Source: Lepidurus packardi
Taxonomy: Eukaryota > Arthropoda > Branchiopoda > Notostraca > Triopsidae
Assembly (NCBI GenBank): GCA_023053545.1
Contig: JAKZAN010000001.1
Location: 5,290,565 to 5,354,564 of the forward strand
Direction of reading: 5' to 3'
Length of the DNA: 64,000 nucleotides
Below the pieces are notes generated by a model. It was not told the DNA's origin. It did no database searches and was given only the letters and a program-made list of their open reading frames with translations. Positions 40,501-57,638 of this stretch are shown here, one piece after another (the first letter of the stretch is position 1; each line of letters starts with the position of its first letter). The translations under genes and the position numbers were made by a program.

Positions 40501-40890
40501 TTGGTTTCTTTACGACATGCTTAGGATCCCGGCTTTGCAGTGGCTGTTTTTTGAACGAATGAATAAAAAGGAACTTACGCGAGTAAAACATTGAGCAGCT
40601 TCTTGGTAGCAATACCGCTTCACAAAGGCATTGCCTTGGGCAATGGAAGCACTGAGTAAAGTCCTTTTCTCACGCTGTTTCTCATCGGCATCCGTGCTGG
40701 CGTCGTCATCCCAGTCCGAGGACGAGCCTTTTCGTGTCCCTGAGTCGGAATCCGTTTTTCGGCCTTTTCGTTCATTAGTCGGTCGAGGATCCCGGTACAA
40801 GTAGTGTAAAGGGATAGGAAAGCCTCGACACGCCACTCCGCTCTTTTTCCCCACGTTCTTAGTCAGTTTGTTCGCAGCCATGCTTTTCAT
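33084..40890 (-). CDS. ODAD4: Outer dynein arm docking complex subunit 4, short isoform
   Basis: TPR protein (formerly TTC25) that docks outer dynein arms on motile-cilium doublets. Ten coding exons: 40890-40579, 35163-35031, 34972-34820, 34747-34505, 34436-34297, 34211-33953, 33900-33738, 33686-33445, 33392-33276 and 33214-33084. All GT-AG, phases agree, total 630 residues (human is about 670). Family signatures: a first TPR running across the first junction (QCFTR joined to ALELQPGD); MGEFENALVFFHLGLK, the equivalent of human MGDFEFALVFYHRGYK; LLGELHVDKLYLEKLL; and ESRQEFWRQQQPI, the equivalent of DTRSNFWRQQKPI. The C-terminal half has degenerate TPRs ending in ERLQQAVQYLAAS. The start is the first ATG after an in-frame TAG (40933); a GTG farther upstream is not used. 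The N-terminus has an acidic Ser/Asp patch (about 47-70). Introns other than the first are 51-85 bp. Exon junctions are inferred from sequence alone. Confidence 0.9.
37568..37577 (-). promoter_or_regulatory. TATA-like box for the long ODAD4 first exon
   Basis: TATATAAAAA on the minus strand, 42-51 bases upstream of the ATG at 37526, so transcription would start about 20 bases before the start codon. Confidence 0.45.
37621..37658. promoter_or_regulatory. Forkhead-like plus X-box-like pair, long-form promoter
   Basis: GTAAACA (37621-37627) fits the forkhead/FOXJ1 core. GTTGCC-AGG-GACAAC (37644-37658) matches the RFX X-box (GTNRCC, 0-3 N, RGYAAC) at 11 of 12 positions. Both lie 95-132 bases upstream of the long-form ATG. 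FOXJ1 and RFX factors drive motile-cilium genes in other animals; binding here is inferred. Confidence 0.35.
38380..38603 (-). repeat. Family A repeat, partial inverted copy
   Basis: About 38500-38600 is a reverse-complement copy of the GC-rich core found at 38942-39081 and 60677-60817 (it contains AGCGGAGCCCGCAA when read on the minus strand). The flank to the left (GCGGAATAAGCTCCG at about 38401) resembles the arm of the adjacent element, suggesting an older, partly decayed copy. Confidence 0.6.
38605..39416. mobile_element. Family A inverted-repeat element, about 0.8 kb
   Basis: Left arm (38605-38917) and right arm (39112-39416) are long imperfect inverted repeats. Both begin AAGGGGGAGTAAGGT read inward and share GATCAAATGAAGTGTTCTGG, TTAATTATTTAGC, CAAACTTTCCTAT and CTCAAACAAGTCTGTAGG. 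Between them lies a GC-rich core (38942-39081). No transposase open frame is present, so this is a non-autonomous foldback/MITE-like element. No clear target-site duplication was found. It sits in the first intron of the short ODAD4 transcript, between the two alternative first exons. Confidence 0.75.
39417..40578. other. Intronic sequence, ODAD4 intron 1
   Basis: Rest of the 5.4-kb first intron of the short ODAD4 form. No additional exon or repeat recognised. Confidence 0.4.
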
Positions 40891-41132
40891 TTCACACTTC
40901 ACGAGGTTCGATAACACGCTGAGGTGCCACTAACGACTTTTGATTTCAAGCAAACGCAAATCTATTGTTGGCAGGGCTTTCTATGCCTGCGCTGAGGCTC
41001 CGTACTTGAGTACTCATGGCTGATTTCTTCCCTACACAGAAGACAACAAGAAAAGCCAGTTAGTATGACCTGACATTGTCAACTGACTACCGGTATGGCT
41101 CCCGTTTTATTTTGAGTCCGCCCGGGCTCGGT

Positions 41133-41172
41133 GTTACCCTGCAACCTTACAAGTCAGCAGAACTCGTAAACA
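41133..41172. promoter_or_regulatory. X-box-like plus forkhead-like pair, short-form promoter
   Basis: GTTACC-C-TGCAAC (41133-41145) fits the RFX X-box at 11 of 12 positions. GTAAACA (41166-41172) fits the forkhead/FOXJ1 core. They lie 243-282 bases upstream of the short-form ATG, the same pair of motifs found before the other first exon. Confidence 0.35.
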
Positions 41173-44100
41173 TTGAGCCAAAGACAGACAAGGAAGTCCA
41201 GGGTGTTAGCGCAGGTGTGGCATATATGGAATGCTATAAAAACTTTTACTACAATAGTGTCGGAAATGAGAAGAGAGCGTAAGTGCCAGGTTTTAGTAGT
41301 GTGCGGAATTCCAATATCCCCCAGCAAATCTTTAAAGCCAGGTAAGTTTGCTCGTGACGTAAGACAGATAGGGATTTGCCTTCTCCGTCGATATAAATCC
41401 TAGTCCACGAACTTTCCATGGTTTACTGAACGTTGCCGGCCAGAAAATAGATTGGATGAAAATAGATACTAGAAAAGTGCTGATGACGTCAAGGAGCTCA
41501 CCCTCTTTTTCTATCGACCATACACGTGGGCCTAATTCGACCCAAAAAGAACAACTTTGCCGTCTGACCTTCAGGATTTCTATGGCCAGGTAAGCCGAGG
41601 TCAGGTCACCCCATTAAAAAGTGTGTCGTTACAGCAATTTAAACCAGGTGCCGAATGCTTGTCGTGCAGGGAAAATGAGTGGGGTGCGATTGGCAAAGGG
41701 GAATTTTGAAGGGGTCGATTACCTTTCTCGTCTCCAGTAAACTTGACTGGTCCCCTTTCGGTGGTTCCGGGCCTTGGGCAAAAGTTCGCGTGAGTCGTTG
41801 TGTGGGGGAAGCTCCCCGGTCGCGAAAGGTGCGACGTTCGTGGATATTTAGCTAAGGGCTCGTCACAACGGCCACCTTGTTACCCGTCTCACGACCCATG
41901 ACTGACTAAGAGCAGAAAGCGAGTGCCCGAGGGCTTCTTAAGGCATACCCTCTCTTGCCTGGTACACCTGCCTGAGGATGAACCCTACTCTGTCCCTCCC
42001 TTTAGCGCGAGGGAAGAGTGAACGAAGGTTGAGAAAGGGGGGCGGGGAACCATCGCCCAAGGCGATTGTTTATGAACGCCTGAAGGGATAGGGGTGATGG
42101 AGAAAGTATCAAGGCAACATAGAAATTAATAGTAGGCTTTGCACTATAGGCATTCGGTTTTGTGGAACTGGATAGGGAATGAATTATAACTTATTTTCAA
42201 GCGCAGTTTCAATGCTTTGGTTAGGGACATCGGGGCGTTTTATGTTGAAAGCATTGAAATGTATACGTTCGTGAATCCTATTGGGATTTGTGTGATTGCT
42301 TAAGAAAGAGTCGGGACAAAAGCTTATGAGTGTTGTGTCGTAAGATGTAGTTGGAACTTTAGAGCTTTCGGCAAAGAAGACGGTAGCTGGCGGTACCAAG
42401 AAGTGGCTTGGACCAAAGTAGTAATGATGTTTATCTGCTGGCTATACTTTTGTGCGAAAATGATGACGTAGCAAAAGTTGCTTCTTGACAGCCATCTGAT
42501 AATGTTTTTATGGAACCATACGATTTCCAGAAGTCTTTCTCTGTGAGACCGTCATAGTTCCAGTGGAGGTCAAGCTGGGAGTTCGTTTATTGAATTGATA
42601 AGTTGGAAGAGTTCGAAGTGACTTGAATTCGGAATCTGCAAACGTTGCCCTCGTTGGCAAACCAAATTAAAACTTTCGCAAGGAGGTTAGTTTCTGCCTG
42701 GCAGCTTTTGTTGAGTTTCTAAGGGAAGGTATCGACTTCAACAATGAATTATAACCCTTATTACCCCAGTTGACTTCTTCCGCCCGTTCCACTGCAACGT
42801 TCAAAGCGTTGGAACTTGCTCCTCGAACAAAAACTACGCTCCTTGTACGTTTTCTTTGTAGTCACGGTGTAAATTCATTCTGCCAGACTATTTTACACAG
42901 GAGGGCATTTCCTAAAAACCCCACATGCATGTGCTACATGCTTGTCAGTTGACTGTTAAGACTCAGAAGCGAATTCTATGACTGCGGCTACGTTAGCTTC
43001 TCAATTGTAACCGCAACGACTGCGTGACACGCGCAATTAAAAGTATATATACTGGTACTTTGCTCTTCTAATAAATTGTTAAGAATGCTCCGAGCCTTCC
43101 ATTCTACTGTTTTATTTGCTTAATCCCGGTTTATACCAACCAAGCTTTTCAACGACACCTTTGCTTCAGGAATTCGGAACGGACAGTACTGTCGTTAAAA
43201 GCACTGACCCCACGGCAGTTGTGTCAAACCTGCCGCCGTTTTTTATCCCTTCAGGTGACACCTAAAGGATCGCAGTGGTCTTTTTTTGGCCACAGAGCAA
43301 CGGATCCAAACTAACGCGGAGGTCTCTAAGCTTAGTTTTCTCATACCTCGCCATGAAAAAGCTCTTTCGGGTGTTTTTTCCAAACAATGTTCCCAAATTC
43401 CATGCAGCTCAAGCTTGAGGGGAAAAAGGCATCAAATGGACGTGGCAAGGAATCTTAATGAAGTATTCGCGTGCTGAGAGTCCTACAAAAAGCTTTTATG
43501 TCTTGTAGGCCATGTTCTTCCTCTCTTGAAGAACTTGTGCCCAAGCAGAGCCCGATTTATATTCCACGTATGTGACATATACCAGTCAAAACTGTCTTTT
43601 GTGTTGCCCCATCCTGCGTGTGGGTTAATTTTGCCCACATGCGTTAAAAAGTATCAAAAAATTGTTATTTTTCAAATGAGCAGAAATGATCATCATCCTC
43701 GTGTTTGCCACTAAAATAAAAAAAGACTCAAACGATTTTGCGAAATATTTAAAGTAGGTACAACGTCGTATTGAAGGTAGTGAAACCCCACATCGATCTT
43801 CCCTTACAATCAAATAAAGACGAAGCCCTTGATATTACTTCACCCTCCTACCCGTTAACCCCATCATGGGTTTTCAGAAAATAAATACCTTGAAGAACAC
43901 GTTTCCAAGGTTGGATATTAAAAAAGTTATGTTTACTTTTTCAACTGGGGAAAAACAGCTCAAAACCTTAAATAAGCGTAAATCCCCCGCGTTATTTTGA
44001 ATATACGCACATGGTTAGAGAACGAGTGAAAGAATGAACAAACGATTTTTGAATACTTAGCGTGTGTTATGCGCACCCACTGTTCGCCCCGGGGCTCCGA

Positions 44101-45690
44101 GCTCGTGTGGGTGCTATCCTTTAGACCCCCAGGCTGGTAACACAGGTATACAGCATCGAAATTATATTACTGTTACGTAAGGTTGGGACACGGAGAGACT
44201 ATGGAGACTCATAGCCATATTACGTAATAAAATTATAGAAAAAAACATTGAAAGATTTGCTTTTATATTAAATTGGAAAGCTTTGTTATGGCAGCCCGAA
44301 AGCTAAGACTTTTTTCTCTATTTTTTTCAGTAACGAAAAAGGTTAGAGCTGGGACTGCCAAGCTTTTTTCCAATAATACAAGGTGACAGAGTGGTGGAGC
44401 AGAAGTAGAAATAGGGTCACATAGGGCTATGATGTATTGAATTTCTGCAGCCATTGCTTCTCTTCTGTCGTTCTGCTCTTAACTAATGGCAAGCCTCTTA
44501 TTGGTTTTTCCCCGCTTGGCAGATTTCTCTGCTTCCTTTTCTCTGCCAAAAATTTGGGTAAACCAATGAAGGTTTCAATAATCATTGAGGATCGCATTGA
44601 GGGTCGCATTATGAGATGAAAGGCTTACTAGGTGTACGTCTACTGAAGCTTTCGGTACGTATAACTAATGGGATGATCTTGTCATCATCAGTCCCGTTAA
44701 TAAGCTCTCTGCCTAATATCCCCCGCAGGATGTCTATGTGATGATACGACACGACTGGCTTGGTGTTATGAGGCCGGATGGAAGAAAGCCCACCTCAGAA
44801 TTCAACGAAACGGAAAGGGGGGAGCTATAATACATTAGGCTAATGACGCACACAATAGGCGGATCAAGGAAATGCCTTCTGCCCAGTATAAGCTAACGTC
44901 GAGTGAATAGAATCTCCCCTGTAGTCAGTTTGCGTCTGGTCGTCTAGATGTATAATAGGGATGTCACGTCAGTACAGTCGTTACGTATACCATTGCTCTC
45001 TTGTAGGAATTGTTCTCAAGAAAACCACTCCATTCATTGTAATGAAATCTGTAATTACTGGACCCAGTTTGCAGTCCAGGAAGAGGAAGGTCTTCCAAAT
45101 GGGCTTCGTCAGGCATTATGGGGTCCTTCGGGAGAACAAAACGTGGAAATGCCCCGTCCCTTTAGGGAGAATAGTCTAACACGTCTAGTTAGATAGCTTT
45201 AGCGTTTACTTGCACTAAACTGCATCGAACGGTGTTACTACATTTCAATGATGTAGTTAACAGGAATGTAACCGGGTGAACCGATGCACGTCATTACCAG
45301 TACTTTGTAGAAGACTTCTGAAGGAGCTTAGCTCTCAAGGTTACTCAACCTACCAGTCTTTACGTATGGGATAGAAAAGAATGAATCTATTTCTAGGAGA
45401 AGTTTGCGAAACCTCTGATGACTTGGTTTAGCGTTGAGGAAGAACCGCAGAATAAACAAGAAAGAAAAGAAATTCCTGTTCTACGTCACGCCGAACAAGC
45501 TTTTCTATGAGCATCGTTTTTTGTGGGTCATCTTAACAAGTGCCCTTTAATACACATAGGTATGTGAAATTGCTGTGCTGCTCTGGCACCGCATGGTGGC
45601 CAAACTTGGGTTGTGTGGTCCAAGTCTTTTCTTTAGGCTTTTCGGGGCGCTCATGAGTATTATATGGATTCTAAAGTGGTAGTAAAATGT
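41173..45690. other. Gene-free stretch
   Basis: No recognisable gene. A perfect cAMP-response-type octamer TGACGTCA is at 41484-41491. Two TTACGTAA-like blocks flank about 44170-44230. A GC-rich patch at about 44085-44140 has no RNA-gene signature I recognise. Confidence 0.4.
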
Positions 45691-45790
45691 TACCAACAAA
45701 GAATTTATTAATTCTATTATTAACAAAGAATTCAAAATTATTAACAAAGAAATAAATTCTATTATTAACAAAGAATCTATTAATTCTTTG
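45691..45790. repeat. AT-rich tandem repeat containing AACAAAG
   Basis: Four irregularly spaced copies of AACAAAGAA separated by TATTAATTCTATT-like spacers. Each copy contains AACAAAG, which also fits the TCF/LEF and Sox-type HMG-box consensus. Confidence 0.75.
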
Positions 45791-47739
45791 GTACCTATGG
45801 TATCACTCTCCTGTTATGAATTAGATTAAGGACAGAGAATTAGTAGACCTCGCGTGCTATACTTTACAGGATGTCTTCTTAAGCAATATTTTCTTAGCCA
45901 ATTAAAGTCCCCAAATGAACACTGTTCCACTTGGTCCCTTTTGTTCGCCGAACCGAACCCTCACTTTTCATTGTCCAGAATGCCGAGCTTAAACATGGAA
46001 CCACAGTGTGTACAGTACATGCGTAGAGCCTTGGCTGCCGTTTTTAAAAATTTCATTCTTGAACTCGGCTATTTCGGTTTGGAAGGGAAAAGGGCCCGAC
46101 TGGCGTCCAGAAGTTTCTTGAGACACCATTGCTGGCGCCTGGGGCGTTTGTCGGACAAGTTTAGGGCGATCACGCTGTTATTTTGTACATTTTCTTAGCA
46201 TAGCAAAATGTTCGATGTATTGAAGTCCTTTCTTACTAACATTTCCGCTACATAAAAGTCCCTTTGCAAGCGTGTGCAGTGCGGTGTGAAGCAAATAATG
46301 TTGCGCTGGATGATTATGGAGTCGTGATCCATGCTCGTCAGACAAGTTTCGAATCGTCGGTGGTGATTTAGAGCCTTAGATATCTTTTTCGCTGGGTTTT
46401 CCACCTAAGACTATTGCGTGTTTAGGGCAGTCGAGTTGAAGTTCAGGCAGCAATGTAAGGCCAGGGTATTCATGCGTAGTGGGTAGTAAGGGATCTATGT
46501 TGAACCCGATAATGGACGGACAGTGTCATTTATTCGTTCGTTGTAGTGTTGAGCATATCCGGCGGAGTGTCCACTTTCTTTCGTCGCGGGCGTTTTTGCA
46601 TGTTTGTGCTGGAAGGAAGGGCGGCTGAAGGACGTTGTATAGGCTGTCAATGACGTTTGGAGTCTTCAGAATTCCTTTTTTCTTCTACTCCTTTTTTAAA
46701 AGTTGCAAGGGAGAGGTTCCTTTTAGGTCAATAACTGGATTTCATGTTGAGGCCTTCCTCCTTTACTAGGCTCCGTTGTCGCTTGCTGTCTTTTCGTGGG
46801 AAGGGATGTCCGCAAGAGTTCTGACGGCTCTGAGGCCAAAGTGGCTCGGTATGCTGCTCAGCATCTTGGCTGGAGATGCACGTGGACGGCGGAGCTCACA
46901 AACGGGGGAGTATTGCTGCGTTTCTTCTTGTCTCTTCCATGGCGCATGATTAGAAATCGTTGCCGCTTTCAATAGGAACCCAGAAAGAAAGTGAACGCGA
47001 CACAGCAGTCGGCGAACGTATAGAGGATAGTGGAGAGATAACTCTCAGGCAGTTCCGAGACAGCTACACGTTGATGCTATAGCTCAACAGCGAAAGGTGG
47101 ATTCGCAGCGGAGTCTAGTCTCTTTTTCCTTTTGGCCATGTTGTGAGTTTGCCTAAGCGTAAGAAATTCCGGGAAGGTCTGGGCCGTATTGCTGACGGTG
47201 CATTAAGTGTCTATCTCACGTAGGTTACGCAATTCAAGCAGATTTAAACATTCTCGCTGCCATGGTCACACTGAATAAAATATTGCGAGTTCAGGCATTT
47301 ATTCGACTTCGTTGAGCGCTGCGACATATTGAAGTGTCCGACTTTTAAAACTTAATTACCTGAAACTTTGGCTTTCTAGAGTCACTGCACAAACCTGGTG
47401 TGGGTTAAATCAAGTGTTAAAAGTTTCCTGGAAAAGAATCATTTGCCACGTTCATTGACACGCCAAGGTAAAAAACAAATCCCTTCTCACACTTTTCATT
47501 AGGCTTTTTTTCATTATTGCCACGTCCTATTGTGTTCTTGCATCTGTTGCTTTTAAGTATCGGGAGAAGATTGAGAAGATTCTTTCTGGGCTCGCTTTTG
47601 TGGAAACGTGTATCGCAAGACATGTGTAAGTGAAAAGGAAGCCAAATGATTATCTTTTAGATATCTTCCTTATCACTCCCCTTCTAGCCGTTTGTATTCA
47701 GAATGTACTGTGAGTACGTTTTACGCGTCAGTGTAGGAC
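45791..47739. other. Gene-free stretch
   Basis: No recognisable gene or RNA. A few chance open frames of 60-115 codons. Confidence 0.4.
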
Positions 47740-47942
47740 GTAGACACAAGGACGACTCGACAATAAGGACTATGGGGTACCCGACTCAAGGACTACGAAT
47801 CCCGACATAAGGAGTACAAACCCCTAAAACCTAACCTAGTCTAACCTAGTCCTGAAGCGGGGTCCACATTCCTTAAGTCGGGGTTCGAAGTCCTTAATTC
47901 GGGTATATAATAGTCCTAATGTCGAATCGTCCTTGTCTTGCG
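47740..47942. mobile_element. Family B foldback element, about 0.2 kb
   Basis: Two arms of about 85 bp (47745-47828 and 47855-47938) are inverted repeats of one another around a centre with a CTAACCTAGT duplication. Each arm is itself built of about four diverged units of 17-24 bp resembling AAGGACTACGAATCCCGAC. It has no coding capacity. Related arms occur upstream of WDR74 (61893-61945 and 62107-62176), so this is a dispersed family. A transcript would fold into a long imperfect hairpin. Confidence 0.75.
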
Positions 47943-49550
47943 TTGCCGTCAATGTCAAGGTTTGTGTTCTGTCGAAGCATACTACGATGTCCTTGTTTTT
48001 GGTCTGGCTGTTGCGTCGCTGGCTTCGTCAGCTTCAAGTAATATAAGCTATGGCGCGACTTGCCAGATGAAAAAAAACACAAGGTCTTTGAACTCAGGAG
48101 GGGAATTAATCAGGTTACTTTTATTCTCCGCACATGACCCGTAGACATTAGGTGGGAAGATTTCTTGGGCGCATATTTCTAAGTTAGGTTACGTCTCCTT
48201 GCCGAACGAAGTAAAGCTTGAATACGCATTTAGCTGGTGGGCTCTAGTCGTTTTATGAAAAGTTTTCCGAGAACTCGTGTCTCTGTCCCTAGAATACTGC
48301 TTAACAAAGCAAGCAGTGCGAGATCCCGGAATGCAATTAGGGTCATTTCCTAATGTTCCGGAATTGGATGCAATTCGAGTCTGGGGGTTATACATAGGAG
48401 GAGGACGTGAATAGTTAACATGATTGTTCTTGGTGTCAAGCCTGTATAAACTTTGTTCAAGGGATGCGGATGAGACGAGTAAGTAATACCATCAGATCTG
48501 TGTCGTCCTGGAATATCAGCCCGTGTTGCAACATTAACTCGTCTTTTGCCATCCCAAAGGTTCGAGGGGAGGTTGTGGGGGAAATCGATTATCAAGGAAA
48601 AACTCGAGTTCCGAGTAAAACGAGTGCATGTTCGGGATCAAGCAGCTTTCCCAATCCCAGTACCCACCGAAAAGAAGGCGTGATAACGTAACCTAGCAGC
48701 TATAGCACGTTAAAAGATTAAAGTTTTGCTATTTAGAGTACTCCCGGTGGAGATGCAAACGAGTATAAAAACCCTCGTTTCTTTTTTATTTCATAGATAA
48801 GCTTAAAACTCCTTTCATGCAAAGATCCTAAAAGTCCAGATCATATCCCCAACAAAAGAATATTTACGAACTTGGGAGTAAAATACCCAACAAACCTGTT
48901 ATTATAGGACTTTCACCCTTTCAATCGCAACGATTGGCGATGTTATACCATACGAGGACTTTGGGTAATAGCGATTGAGCTACGACCAGATATACTTTTT
49001 GTCTCCTCTAAGAACGATGTTTCGGGAAGGTTTTTTTTTCCCTCGTCGCGGCTTTTCATATGGGAACTCGGTAAAAGCCTTTTCAAGTGGTTACTGTGGA
49101 AATGGAATCAGATTGAAATACCTCTGCACGGGGACAGTTATTAAGAATATGTATAAATTTGAGCTATAATTGCTAAGAATTTTTCGTAAGGTATATTTTT
49201 TTACTCGTTTTCAACGACGTGCTTCTAAATTAATGAGCTGCACTGTATAGAACGTTTTCAATTTAGAATATATGTTGTTTGATAAGATTTACAAATTGTA
49301 GCGCTGGTTTAAAAGCTTTTTTTGTTATTATGCTAGTTCAAACATTAAAGTGTCTTCGAATTCTGAAATTACATCGTAATAAATAACAATAAATTTAGAT
49401 TCACTTTCTGTTGTAGGTTTAAATGTCGAATGTATTTTATCATTAATTGATTACATTTTAACAATTACTGGTGTTGGCCCATCTTCCAGTGTTCCAATAC
49501 AAATCGGAACATAGAAAGTTTCTTTAAACTTTAACTGTTTTAAAGTTTTA
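47943..49550. other. Gene-free stretch
   Basis: No recognisable gene. Becomes strongly AT-rich from about 49140. Confidence 0.4.
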
Positions 49551-49786
49551 TTCGAACAGAGTCTGAACTCATGCGAACTTCAATTCGTTCGAATTCGAAC
49601 TCGTTCTTTCTCGAACTCGAACGAACGCGAATTTTCTCGAACTTTCTCGAACTTTAAACTCGAACTTCGAACTCGTTCGAACTTTAAGTCCAAACTCGTT
49701 TCGAACTTTAAGTTCAAACTCGTTTCGAACTTCAAATTTGAATTCGTTTTGAACTCGTTCGAGCTTCGTTCGAATTCTGTCGAAAC
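49551..49786. repeat. TCGAAC-rich repeat with 24-bp tandem units
   Basis: Dense TCGAAC/GTTCGA words; 49678-49749 holds three consecutive 24-bp units beginning CGAACTTTAAGT. On the minus strand it encodes an 8-residue repeat (VRNEFELK-like) that is a by-product of the repeat. Confidence 0.85.

Positions 49787-57638
<7,852 letters not shown>

Noticed and set aside
40891-40917. Earlier start for the short ODAD4 isoform
   Set aside because: The codon at 40917 is GTG; the first ATG after the in-frame stop is at 40890.
47880-47892. tRNA B-box-like GGTTCGAAGTCC
   Set aside because: Part of the foldback arm; no A box or cloverleaf around it.
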